Assembly (NCBI GenBank): GCA_910589555.1
Contig: CAJUTE010000006.1
Location: 1-64,000 of the forward strand
Reading direction: 5' to 3'
From: an uncultured Muribaculum sp.
GTDB lineage: Bacteria > Bacteroidota > Bacteroidia > Bacteroidales > Muribaculaceae
DNA length: 64,000 bases
This document shows, piece after piece, positions 52,541 through 60,581 of this stretch (positions within the stretch are counted from its first letter, which is position 1; the number at the start of each line of letters is the position of its first letter). The translations under genes were made by a program, and so were the position numbers. Under the pieces are notes generated by a model. The model did not search any database. It was given only the letters and a program-made list of their open reading frames with translations, and had not been told where the DNA came from.

Positions 52541-52619
52541 CTTTCAGGTCATTCAGGTCGTTAAAGACTTTAAGGACCTGAATGACCTGAATGACCTGAA
52601 TGACCTTAGTGACTTTACT
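52541..52619. repeat. Tandem nonamer array and bidirectional hairpin
   Basis: From 52575 there are three GACCTGAAT units, then GACCTTAGT and GACTTTACT; TTAAAGACT and TTAAGGACC precede them. TTCAGGTCATTCAGGTC (52543-52559) pairs with 52575-52591 as a 17-bp stem. The last unit contains the stop codon of the glycoside-hydrolase-like gene, so repeats run into that gene's end. Confidence 0.78.
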
Positions 52620-54387
52620 GCGCTATGGCGCGGAGGTGGTCGGCGAGTTCGCCGATGCTGCCTTCGCGCTTGTTGCGGTAAGCCATGTCGGTGTAGAGTG
52701 TGGCACACCACCAGCTTGACTCTTTCAGCTGCGCCCACTCATGCCATAGAGCATCGTATGACGCCAAAATTTCTTGCAATTTCTCGCGGTCGAGCGGCTT
52801 GCCTCGCTCAATCTCGGCATTGATGAGCATCATCTGCCACATACGCTCGATCAGGTGATATTTGATTCTGCCGTAGCTGCACGACACCTGCACAGCTTCA
52901 AGCAGGTCGGCATCCTTGCAGTCGAGTTGGCGTGACAATGCCTCAATCTGCGACCATATTGCCGATGCCTCAGCCTTCTCGGCGAGAACCTTGGACTGAA
53001 GCCCGCGATCAAGAATCTCTTTTATGACCTTGGCGTTGGCTGCGGCGCTGAAAAATTCATCGCGCGCCCACCACACATTGTTGAAGGTGTAGCTGTTGCA
53101 CTGCCCTTTGCGCACACCCTCTTCGGTGAGGAGGGCGATGTTGCGGAATATGTCGGCATTCATGCCTGTGAACCCGATGGAGTCGGCAAATTGCATGAAC
53201 GCTTCCTCCTCGGTGAGATCGGTGTTGCGCGCCCACCGCGCCATGACCGATGTGTTGAGATCGGTCCATATTTCGTGAGTGATGTAGGGACCTTGCCATC
53301 CTCCGCCATGCGACCATGTGACGACACCGGCAAACAGATTGCGGTCGAGAATGTCGCGGAGACCGCGCGGAGCATCCTTGGGTGTGAGATTGCCGGTGAA
53401 ACGATGCTTGCCGAACTCTATCTCATACTTCGTTTCGGGGAATCCTTCGATCACACCCTTTGCAGTGTAATATGGATGCGCCCCCTTGCCATATCCCTCC
53501 ATTCTGGACTGGCATTCCACAATCTGCCGATGCTTTCCAAGCCCCAACGCGGGATTGAACGGCGACATACGCTGAAAGTCGTCCTGCGGATACTTGATGG
53601 AGAAAATCAGGTTGGGGTGAGGCTCGACTCGGTCAGTGACACGCTTGTAGTAGTCAGGATTGTTATGGAAATTGTAGCCGAAATCCCAAGTGCGGTAGAA
53701 GAGCTTTTTGTCGCGCTTCACACACACTTCATCGCGCAAGATGTTGAGCAGAAGCACGTGATCGTCAATTCCGGCGTCGCCCTTGGTGATGGGGCTTCCA
53801 CCCATGTGGAAAGGCGTGTCGTGGAGATAGGTTTCGCCGAAACGCAGCGTCAACCCGTCAAGCGAGGGAAATGTGGTGAAAATGGCATCGATCTGCGCCC
53901 GCAGCAGCTCCTGGGTCAACTTGCTGTTAAGATTAGGCTTGCGGGCGCGGGCATCGGAACCGCCGGTGCCTTCCACCTTCCCTACTCCTTCGATCTCCTT
54001 GCCATATTTGTCCCATACGCTTTTTGGGAACACCACGAAGTCAGTGAAGGGATATACGGCTATTCCGGCGGCATGGCATTCGTCAAGCTTCCGAGATATC
54101 TCACGCGCTTTCTCCGCTATCCATTCCCGCTCCTGAGCGCTCTGTGGAATGCGCCGCTTGAATGAATCATAATTAACGGCACAGTTGATGTGCCAATGCG
54201 GCACGGTGCCGGTAAAGCCCTGCGACTTCAAGAATTCAGGGTCATTATACTTGGTGTCGAAAGGCTTCTCACCGGGATTGTTATGTACCATATCGAGCAC
54301 GAAGGGTGCCGGATCGGCAGCTGCGAGGCTGAAAACATCGCCACATAAGGCAAACATAGCTGCCGCCAAGAATTTCCAATTTTGCAT
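52615..54387 (-). CDS. Secreted TIM-barrel glycoside-hydrolase-like protein, family unresolved
   Basis: A 590-residue protein with a signal peptide (MQNWKFLAAAMFALCGDVFS, likely cut near AAADP). The middle resembles (beta/alpha)8 hydrolases (SLDGLTLRFGETYLHD, LFYRTWDFGYNFHNNPDYY, IFSIKYPQDDFQRM, VECQSRMEGYGKGAHPYYTA, VVTWSHGGGWQGPYITHEIW). It is most like alpha-glucuronidase-type enzymes, but I could not settle a GH family or assign catalytic acids. The C-terminal third is helical. It lies beyond the LamG/SusC/SusD genes on the same strand and may serve them. The specificity is unknown. Confidence 0.6.
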   Translation of the reverse strand: MQNWKFLAAAMFALCGDVFSLAAADPAPFVLDMVHNNPGEKPFDTKYNDPEFLKSQGFTGTVPHWHINCAVNYDSFKRRIPQSAQEREWIAEKAREISRKLDECHAAGIAVYPFTDFVVFPKSVWDKYGKEIEGVGKVEGTGGSDARARKPNLNSKLTQELLRAQIDAIFTTFPSLDGLTLRFGETYLHDTPFHMGGSPITKGDAGIDDHVLLLNILRDEVCVKRDKKLFYRTWDFGYNFHNNPDYYKRVTDRVEPHPNLIFSIKYPQDDFQRMSPFNPALGLGKHRQIVECQSRMEGYGKGAHPYYTAKGVIEGFPETKYEIEFGKHRFTGNLTPKDAPRGLRDILDRNLFAGVVTWSHGGGWQGPYITHEIWTDLNTSVMARWARNTDLTEEEAFMQFADSIGFTGMNADIFRNIALLTEEGVRKGQCNSYTFNNVWWARDEFFSAAANAKVIKEILDRGLQSKVLAEKAEASAIWSQIEALSRQLDCKDADLLEAVQVSCSYGRIKYHLIERMWQMMLINAEIERGKPLDREKLQEILASYDALWHEWAQLKESSWWCATLYTDMAYRNKREGSIGELADHLRAIAQ

Positions 54388-54417
54388 AAACGTGAATATA
54401 AAGTTGATTTACCGTTT

Positions 54418-54425
54418 CAAATTTA
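54418..54425 (-). promoter_or_regulatory. -7 element of the glycoside-hydrolase-like gene
   Basis: The minus strand reads TAAATTTG, 31 bases before the ATG; the -33 box is weak. Confidence 0.5.
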
Positions 54426-54507
54426 CGAATTATTTCTTACCCAACCATTATGATGGCACAATTGTTATAACATCAGGAACTATTAAAACACTTCACCACA
54501 CACTCTT

Positions 54508-54753
54508 ATGAAAAGAAAATACACGATATGGCTTTTAGTGCTATGTATCTTCGCCGGAAGCTCCGCTCTCTCCTCTTGCGGTTCAATGAGAAGCTACTGG
54601 GGAATTGAGGGAAACTACGATTTCGATGAGGGCTATCATTACGGTAAACACAAACCCCCAAAGCACAAGAAATACAAAAAGCCGAAACCTCCAAAACATA
54701 AAAAACATCATCACCATCACGATGATGATGATGACGACGATGATGACGATTGA
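54508..54753 (+). CDS. Small lipoprotein with poly-His/poly-Asp tail
   Basis: An 81-residue lipoprotein: signal MKRKYTIWLLVLCIFAGSSALSSC-like with lipobox LSSC (Cys24), a short Tyr/Gly segment (YWGIEGNYDFDEGYHYGKHK), a Lys/Pro region of KPPKHKK-type repeats, then five His followed by ten Asp to the end. The tail should chelate divalent metals such as Zn, Ni or Ca in the envelope. The coding DNA of the tail is a GAT/GAC triplet repeat, so its length may vary between isolates. No clear promoter box was found upstream. Confidence 0.8.
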   Translation: MKRKYTIWLLVLCIFAGSSALSSCGSMRSYWGIEGNYDFDEGYHYGKHKPPKHKKYKKPKPPKHKKHHHHHDDDDDDDDDD

Positions 54754-54793
54754 ACAGCCTCGTCCTTTTCGAGACTGTTATGATATATAAAAG

Positions 54794-54826
54794 AGGCTGC
54801 ACCAAATGATGCAGCCTTAATATTTT
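54794..54826. terminator. Bidirectional terminator
   Basis: AGGCTGCA (54794-54801) and TGCAGCCT (54810-54817) with an 8-base loop and T-rich flanks on both strands serve the convergent lipoprotein genes. Confidence 0.8.
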
Positions 54827-54841
54827 CAAGCGCCCGGAGAG

Positions 54842-55744
54842 CTACTCATCAGGATTGTTGTGCTGGACAGTCCAACCCATGTCTATATAACGGCTGAATG
54901 TAGCCTTGCCGGTCATGAGCTTTCCTGACTCAGGAGCCTTGAACACATGGCCAAACGGAGTCTTATCGACGAACCGATAGATATAGGCGCAACTGCCTAC
55001 ACCGTTTTCCTTCATGTTTTCAGGGCAGAACACCTCTTTGACTTTCACAAGCTCAAACTTTCCTAAAAGCATATCGTGGGTCTTGGTGTCAACCTTGGCG
55101 AGCATCGCCTCATATTCATTTGCCGGCACAGCTGCATCCTTCTTATCCACCGATGTAGCAACCGGCGCATCGCTTTGCGTGACCGTGTCGGCGCTCGCGA
55201 TCACCTCCTCTTCGGCAGCCGCGGTCTCAACGACCATCTCTTCCACATCGGATTCGATGGCAAGGTCATTGTCAGACAACACGTAGTCAGGCACAGGATC
55301 GCCGGCAACGCCTTCGCGCAACTTCAAGTCCTTCTCCTGATCCTCGCGCCGGGTCACCACGTGGTTCACCACATAGCGGGTGGCGGCATCAGTAAGCGAC
55401 ACTGTGGCAAACGTGTGCTCCACATCCTGTGATGCCGTCGTGTAGCCCGACCAATAGCTGTAGTTGCTCACCTTTTTCTTTTCAACCACCGATGTCAGCT
55501 TAAGCTCGACCATGCCGGCTTTCTGCAATTGCTGCAGCTGTCTTAACTGAGCGGGGTTCACCTCATAGAAACCGGTAGTGAAGCTTTTCACGCAAGAACT
55601 ATCGGCAAACATCGCCTCCTTCAGAAGCGCGTTCTTTGCCAGACGAGGATTTAAAGTGTCGCTGTCACACGAGGTGAACGCGGATGTTATCATCAATGCT
55701 CCCGCCATAATGGCAATGCGGGAAAAGCCTTTCTTCGGTCTCAT
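54842..55744 (-). CDS. Lipoprotein of unknown function
   Basis: A 300-residue lipoprotein (lipobox AFTSC, Cys26). It has a conserved-looking N-terminal part (LKEAMFADSSCVKSFTTGFYEVNPAQLRQL), a low-complexity acidic Ala/Glu/Val/Thr spacer (about 165-200), and a C-terminal domain with two Cys (VFCPENMKENGVGSCAYIYRFV). I do not recognise the family. It is followed by a bidirectional terminator and preceded by a short conserved gene on the same strand, with which it may be co-transcribed (24-base gap). Confidence 0.65.
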   Translation of the reverse strand: MRPKKGFSRIAIMAGALMITSAFTSCDSDTLNPRLAKNALLKEAMFADSSCVKSFTTGFYEVNPAQLRQLQQLQKAGMVELKLTSVVEKKKVSNYSYWSGYTTASQDVEHTFATVSLTDAATRYVVNHVVTRREDQEKDLKLREGVAGDPVPDYVLSDNDLAIESDVEEMVVETAAAEEEVIASADTVTQSDAPVATSVDKKDAAVPANEYEAMLAKVDTKTHDMLLGKFELVKVKEVFCPENMKENGVGSCAYIYRFVDKTPFGHVFKAPESGKLMTGKATFSRYIDMGWTVQHNNPDE

Positions 55745-55768
55745 GATTGTATGTCGTTTTTTTGATTG

Positions 55769-56119
55769 TTAGTTCATACCCAGTTTCAGCTTCATGCGCT
55801 CCCACAGAGTAGGTCCCTCAAGCTGCAGGTGCACGTTGACACCATGATCATGCTTGTTGAGAAATATTATGCTGCTGTGGAGCACAATCGCCACAACATC
55901 TTCAAAATGAGTAAGCCCATGAATATTGGCAAGCGGAAATTTGTGAAACGGTGATCGCGAGTCGATGCTTTTTATCACAAGAGATCCGTTTTCGTCAATA
56001 GTGATGTTGTGATGATCGGAGGCATATTCAAAAAGCAGCCCGATATCGAGATTTTCAATTCCGTGGGGTGGCTTACGGTATCGAGCATAAAGTTCATCTA
56101 TAACCTTTTTTGTAATCAT
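55769..56119 (-). CDS. Conserved small protein, function unknown
   Basis: A 116-residue soluble protein (MITKKVIDELYARYRKPPHG, with LFEYASDHHNITIDENGSLV and LANIHGLTHFEDVVAIVLHS) with no signal peptide. The alternating helix-strand pattern suggests a compact alpha/beta fold. The start is supported by the AT-rich leader. It sits 24 bases before the lipoprotein gene on the same strand. I cannot name the family. Confidence 0.6.
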   Translation of the reverse strand: MITKKVIDELYARYRKPPHGIENLDIGLLFEYASDHHNITIDENGSLVIKSIDSRSPFHKFPLANIHGLTHFEDVVAIVLHSSIIFLNKHDHGVNVHLQLEGPTLWERMKLKLGMN

Positions 56120-56294
56120 AATTTTCTCTGATTTTGCCTGCGTGCGATGAATTAAGGGTCACCGTTGATTAATAAACATCAATGGATGCAAAAATGTTTG
56201 AAGACTACTGAATTTATATGTGACCGCCAACACTACGCTCAACAAGGCTTCACTGATATAAAGCTCAAACGCACCTACATTCACTAACCGGCGC

Positions 56295-56302
56295 AAATAT
56301 AC
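56295..56302 (-). promoter_or_regulatory. -7 element far upstream of the small conserved gene
   Basis: The minus strand reads TATATTTG, about 175 bases before the ATG at 56119, implying a long leader. It lies just after the mmdB terminator. Confidence 0.4.
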
Positions 56303-56310
56303 ACTAAAGA

Positions 56311-56358
56311 AAAAGAAGGTGTATCAGAGCCCTTATCCGGGACAGATGATACACCCTC
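56311..56358 (-). terminator. Terminator of the methylmalonyl-CoA decarboxylase operon
   Basis: GGTGTATCA (56319-56327) pairs with TGATACACC (56347-56355), with an inner CCC/GGG, then a T-rich run on the minus strand. Confidence 0.82.
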
Positions 56359-56366
56359 TTTGATAA

Positions 56367-57524
56367 TTAAGCAAGGAATCCAAGCAGAACACCGGCGGCG
56401 ACAGCCGAACCGATCACACCGGCAACATTCGGACCCATGGCGTGCATGAGCAGATAGTTGCTGGGGTCATACTCAAGTCCGAGATTATTGGAAATACGCG
56501 CCGACATAGGCACAGCCGACACACCGGCATTTCCGATAAGCGGATTGAGCTTCTTGGACTTGGGAAGCACGAGGTTGAACAGCTTCACGAAAATCACACC
56601 TGACGCAGAAGCGATGATGAACGCCATGAATCCAAGCGCGAAGATGAAGATGGTGTTGAGCGTCAAGAACTCGGTAGCCTGAGTGGACGCGCCCACTGTC
56701 ATACCCAACAGAATGGTGACAATATCGGTGAGAGCGTTGCTTGCGGTCTTGGCAAGGCGGTTGGTGACACCGCACTCACGAAGCAGGTTGCCGAAGAAGA
56801 GCATACCCAACAATGGAATGCCTGAGGGCACCACGAAGCAAGTGAGCAGAAGTCCCACGATGGGGAAAATGATCTTCTCATTCTGCGACACGGCACGCGC
56901 CGGCTTCATCTTGATGAGACGCTCATTCTTGGTGGTGAGCAGTCGCATGATAGGCGGCTGGATGAGCGGCACAAGCGCCATATAGGAGTAAGCCGACACG
57001 GCAATCGCACCCATGAGATTGGGGGCAAGCTTTGACGACAGGAAGATCGCAGTAGGACCGTCGGCTCCACCGATAATGGCGATAGCACCTGCCTGGTCGG
57101 GCGAGAAGCCAAGCGCAAGCGCCACCATATAGGCTCCGAATATACCGAACTGCGCGGCAGCGCCCACCAACATCAACTTAGGATTGGCGATCAGCGCCGA
57201 GAAGTCGGTCATGGCGCCAATGCCCAGGAAGATGAGCGGCGGATACCATCCGGCACTTACTCCGTTGTAAAGTATATTCAGCACTGAGCCCTCCTCATAA
57301 ATGCCGATTTCAAGACCGGCGGTAGCGTTGAAGGGGATGTTTCCGATCAATATACCAAAGCCTATCGGCACGAGGAGCATCGGCTCAAAATTCTTTTTAA
57401 TGGCGAGCCACAGGAAGAAAAGTCCCACAAGCAGCATAACCAGATGCTGCCAAGTAGCATTGGCAAATCCGGTCAGCTCCCAGAACTGCTGGAAATTGGA
57501 CGCCATAAAACTTTCGGTATTCAT
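56367..57524 (-). CDS. mmdB: Sodium-translocating decarboxylase beta subunit
   Basis: A 385-residue inner-membrane protein with about ten spans. It decarboxylates the carboxybiotin carrier and couples this to sodium export. The conserved functional segment GAIAIIGGADGPTAIFLSS carries the essential Asp, and PLIQPPIMRLLTT and NAGVSAVPMSARISNN are family motifs. It is the last gene of mce-mmdA-LTD/OadG-mmdC-mmdB, 53 bases after mmdC. Assignment to methylmalonyl-CoA rather than glutaconyl-CoA or oxaloacetate rests on the operon partners. Confidence 0.93.
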   Translation of the reverse strand: MNTESFMASNFQQFWELTGFANATWQHLVMLLVGLFFLWLAIKKNFEPMLLVPIGFGILIGNIPFNATAGLEIGIYEEGSVLNILYNGVSAGWYPPLIFLGIGAMTDFSALIANPKLMLVGAAAQFGIFGAYMVALALGFSPDQAGAIAIIGGADGPTAIFLSSKLAPNLMGAIAVSAYSYMALVPLIQPPIMRLLTTKNERLIKMKPARAVSQNEKIIFPIVGLLLTCFVVPSGIPLLGMLFFGNLLRECGVTNRLAKTASNALTDIVTILLGMTVGASTQATEFLTLNTIFIFALGFMAFIIASASGVIFVKLFNLVLPKSKKLNPLIGNAGVSAVPMSARISNNLGLEYDPSNYLLMHAMGPNVAGVIGSAVAAGVLLGFLA

Positions 57525-57577
57525 AAACTTGATTATGTTTTTAGGTTGTTTCTATTAGCCAATAATCGCGTTATGAA

Positions 57578-58009
57578 TTATTCGAAAGTCACCAATACCG
57601 TACCTTCAAGGACAGAATCGCCGGCAGCCACATTGATAGCGGCGATCTTTCCGTCGCGTCCTGCGTGGATGGCGTTTTCCATCTTCATCGCCTCAAGCAC
57701 TACCACAGTGTCGGCGGCAGCGACAGTATCGCCCACCTTGCAGTTGACAGAGATGATTGTGCCGGGCAGCGGAGCTGTAACCTTGTAGGCAGATGACTGC
57801 GCGGGAGCCTTGGCAACGACCTTTTCACCGGTAGCGGTGCGCGGAGCAGCTGATGGACGGGGTGCTGTCACCACGCTCACAGGCTTGCTCTTTTCAAGCT
57901 CCACCTTGTAGGGAGTACCGTTGACAAGAACATCGGCTATATTGTCAACGATGTCGCCGATAGCCACATTGTAAGTGTTACCGTTGATTTTGTATTTATA
58001 TTCTTTCAT
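57578..58009 (-). CDS. mmdC: Biotin carrier subunit (methylmalonyl-CoA decarboxylase gamma)
   Basis: A 143-residue biotinyl carrier. After a short N-terminal domain (MKEYKYKINGNTYNVAIGDI) and an Ala/Pro-rich hinge (residues about 45-70), the lipoyl/biotin domain (about 75-143) ends in the biotinylation motif VVLEAMKMENAI, with Lys about 20 residues from the Pro-Gly turn. It shuttles CO2 from the carboxyltransferase to the membrane beta subunit. Its biotin may come from the biotin operon at 14-18.4 kb. It starts 47 bases after the LTD/OadG stop. Confidence 0.93.
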   Translation of the reverse strand: MKEYKYKINGNTYNVAIGDIVDNIADVLVNGTPYKVELEKSKPVSVVTAPRPSAAPRTATGEKVVAKAPAQSSAYKVTAPLPGTIISVNCKVGDTVAAADTVVVLEAMKMENAIHAGRDGKIAAINVAAGDSVLEGTVLVTFE

Positions 58010-58056
58010 TTTTGTTGTAGTTGTTTTTACTTTTGTTGACTGGTCAATGTTGATTG

Positions 58057-58977
58057 TTAACGGCGGGGAAGTTCACGAAGTCCATATATCTTCGAGCTCC
58101 ACGGAGAATAGCTCTTTCTCACCTTGTTGATGGTGAGGATGGTGCTTTCGAGGTCATGGGCGTTGATGTGCTCGTTGAGAGCCATAACGATTGCCGCGAT
58201 CTCCTCACCCGAGTCATGGTCGGGACGCTCTTCCTTAGATACTGTCTTGATGTCCACGCCCTGTGAACGCATCTTGTTGCGGCTGCTGATGCGTGCTCCG
58301 ATGCGGTTGATGGCATAGAACGACAGGCTCAGCAACAACAGAGCCGAGAACACGATGCACATAGCCATGATTGTGAGACCGAAACCGTTGGCATCCTCTT
58401 CGGCAAAGCGGTCGACCTTGCGGTTGGTGTCAACAATGCGGTTGGCGCTGCTGGGGGTGATATAGGACTCTTCCGTGCCCTGACGCACTTCCCAGGCATT
58501 GTGACCTGTGCCTATACCGTCGAGAATACGAGCATAGGTGGTGTTGGGAAGCAGCGACGCCGGCACTGTGATCGAGTCAATAAGAGTGATGCCGTTGGCA
58601 TCATATACTCCGATCCAGTTGTCCTGTCCGGGAGTCAGAGAGAAGCTCAGGTGGAATGTACCTTTGCTCGGCTCGGAGTCAGCCCAGAAAATTATGTGCT
58701 GACGCGGAGGGATCTCGGTATTCACGTCACCAAGCGGCACCGGATACTTTTTAGGCTGGAGGCTGTCGTTGGTGATGAACACGCTTGAAATCTCCATCGG
58801 CGCATAGGTTGAGTTGAAAAGCTCAATCCATGCTCCGTGTCGACCGTAGTCATCAACGTAGTTGCTGTCGTTCTGCACCATTATCTCATTGATGCGCAGA
58901 CCGCGACGCCCTTGGGCGTTGCTTACCGCACAACAGGCGACAACAGCGACGAGCAATATCAATAATTTCTTTTTCAT
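58057..58977 (-). CDS. Lamin-tail-domain/OadG fusion (decarboxylase small membrane subunit)
   Basis: A 306-residue exported membrane protein. The start is the ATG at 58977 (MKKKLLILLVAVVACCAVSNAQG); the longer frame is in the mmdA 3' region. Residues about 25-165 form a lamin-tail immunoglobulin-like domain (LRINEIMVQNDSNYVDDYGRHGAWIELFN). One span near 200-223 (GLTIMAMCIVFSALLLLSLSFY) starts the OadG (gamma/delta subunit) part with a basic, helical tail. OadG normally has one membrane span and a short soluble tail, so the large extracytoplasmic LTD domain is an addition. It is within the operon and probably anchors the complex. Confidence 0.85.
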   Translation of the reverse strand: MKKKLLILLVAVVACCAVSNAQGRRGLRINEIMVQNDSNYVDDYGRHGAWIELFNSTYAPMEISSVFITNDSLQPKKYPVPLGDVNTEIPPRQHIIFWADSEPSKGTFHLSFSLTPGQDNWIGVYDANGITLIDSITVPASLLPNTTYARILDGIGTGHNAWEVRQGTEESYITPSSANRIVDTNRKVDRFAEEDANGFGLTIMAMCIVFSALLLLSLSFYAINRIGARISSRNKMRSQGVDIKTVSKEERPDHDSGEEIAAIVMALNEHINAHDLESTILTINKVRKSYSPWSSKIYGLRELPRR

Positions 58978-58993
58978 TGCTTTCGATGGCTTT

Positions 58994-60547
58994 TTATAGA
59001 GGTATATTGCCGTGTTTTTTAGCCGGGTTGACAACCTTCTTGGTAGCCAACTGCTGGAGAGCGCGGATCACGCGGAAACGGGTGTTGCGAGGTTCGATAA
59101 CATCGTCGATGTATCCGTAGCGTGCTGCGTTGTAAGGATTGCAGAAGAGCTTGTTGTATTCAGCTTCCTTCTCCTGGAGCACCTTCTTGGGATCCTCGGC
59201 TTCCTTAGCCTCACGTGCATAAAGCACTTCCACAGCTCCGGCACCGCCCATCACAGCGATTTCAGCGGTAGGCCATGCGTAGTTCATGTCGCCACGCAGC
59301 TGCTTACAGCTCATCACGATGTGGCTACCACCGTAGCTCTTACGCAATGTCACAGTCACCTTGGGCACAGTGGCTTCTCCGTAGGCATAGAGCAACTTGG
59401 CTCCGTGGAGGATCACGCCATTGTATTCCTGACCGGTACCGGGGAGGAAGCCGGGGACGTCGACAAGTGTGACCAAAGGAATGTTGAACGCGTCGCAGAA
59501 ACGCACGAAGCGCGCGCCCTTGCGTGAAGCGTTGCTGTCAAGCACTCCGGCAAGATATTTGGGCTGGTTAGCCACGATACCTACCGACTGACCGTTCATG
59601 CGGGCAAAACCCACGATGATGTTCTTGGCATAGTCACGCTGTATTTCAAGGAACTCGCCGTTGTCGACGATAGCGCCGATCACGCCATACATATCGTAAG
59701 GCTTGTTGGCAGCGTCGGGGATGATTTCGTTGAGCGAGTCCTCCATGCGGTCAACAGGGTCGGTGCATTCCACGAGGGGAGCCTCCTCAAGATTGTTCTG
59801 CGGGATGAAGCTGAAGAGCTTGCGGATGATGCGGATAGCGTCTTCACCATCTTCAGCGGCGAAGTGAGCCACACCACTCTTGCAAGCGTGAACCTCAGCG
59901 CCACCGAGAGCTTCCTGAGTCACATCTTCACCGGTCACGGTCTTCACCACCTTAGGTCCGGTGAGGAACATATAGGAGATGCCCTTAGCCATGATTGTGA
60001 AGTCGGTGAGAGCGGGAGAATATACCGCACCACCGGCGCAAGGACCGAGGATGGCAGAAATCTGAGGCACTACGCCCGATGCCATGATGTTGCGCTGGAA
60101 TATTTCAGCGTATCCGCCAAGGGCGTTGATACCCTCCTGAATACGCGCGCCACCCGAGTCGTTAAGACCGATGACAGGCGCGCCCATCTTCATAGCCATG
60201 TCCATAATCTTGCAGATCTTCTGCGCCATGGTCTCAGAGAGCGATCCGCCAAACACGGTGAAATCCTGAGCGAATACATATACGAGACGACCGTCGATAG
60301 TACCGTAGCCGGTCACAACGCCATCGCCGAGATAACTTTTCTTTTCTTGTCCGAAGTTAGTGCAACGATGACGCACGAACATATCAAGTTCTTCAAAGCT
60401 TCCTTCGTCGAGAAGCTGCGCAATACGTTCGCGAGCAGTGTATTTGCCTTTGTCATGTTGCTTCTGGATTGCTTTCTCACCGCCGCCGATACGGGCTTGT
60501 TCGCGGAGGGCAATCAGTTCCTGCACTTTTTCAAGTTGGTTGCTCAT
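58994..60547 (-). CDS. mmdA: Methylmalonyl-CoA decarboxylase alpha subunit (carboxyltransferase)
   Basis: A 517-residue biotin-dependent carboxyltransferase that moves the carboxyl from methylmalonyl-CoA to biotin, making propionyl-CoA. Two crotonase folds are visible; conserved segments include LDEGSFEELDMFVRHRC, GLNDSGGARIQEGINALGGY, LGPCAGGAVYSPALTDF, DVPGFLPGTGQEYNGVI and LRKSYGGSHIVMSCKQL. It follows mce by 34 bases and precedes the membrane fusion protein, forming the succinate-propionate sodium pump. Propionyl-CoA carboxylase is the alternative reading, but the mmdB/OadG/mce context favours decarboxylase. Confidence 0.92.
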   Translation of the reverse strand: MSNQLEKVQELIALREQARIGGGEKAIQKQHDKGKYTARERIAQLLDEGSFEELDMFVRHRCTNFGQEKKSYLGDGVVTGYGTIDGRLVYVFAQDFTVFGGSLSETMAQKICKIMDMAMKMGAPVIGLNDSGGARIQEGINALGGYAEIFQRNIMASGVVPQISAILGPCAGGAVYSPALTDFTIMAKGISYMFLTGPKVVKTVTGEDVTQEALGGAEVHACKSGVAHFAAEDGEDAIRIIRKLFSFIPQNNLEEAPLVECTDPVDRMEDSLNEIIPDAANKPYDMYGVIGAIVDNGEFLEIQRDYAKNIIVGFARMNGQSVGIVANQPKYLAGVLDSNASRKGARFVRFCDAFNIPLVTLVDVPGFLPGTGQEYNGVILHGAKLLYAYGEATVPKVTVTLRKSYGGSHIVMSCKQLRGDMNYAWPTAEIAVMGGAGAVEVLYAREAKEAEDPKKVLQEKEAEYNKLFCNPYNAARYGYIDDVIEPRNTRFRVIRALQQLATKKVVNPAKKHGNIPL

Positions 60548-60581
60548 TTTGTGGAATATGTTGAACTAAGTGTGGATAATG

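Noticed and set aside
52553..52738. Short minus frame reading RSFRSFRSF
   Set aside because: It is a translation of the nonamer array and the 3' end of the neighbouring gene, not a separate gene.
53191..54165. 324-residue open frame opposite the glycoside-hydrolase-like gene
   Set aside because: The opposite strand has a signal peptide, promoter and TIM-barrel features; this one has none.
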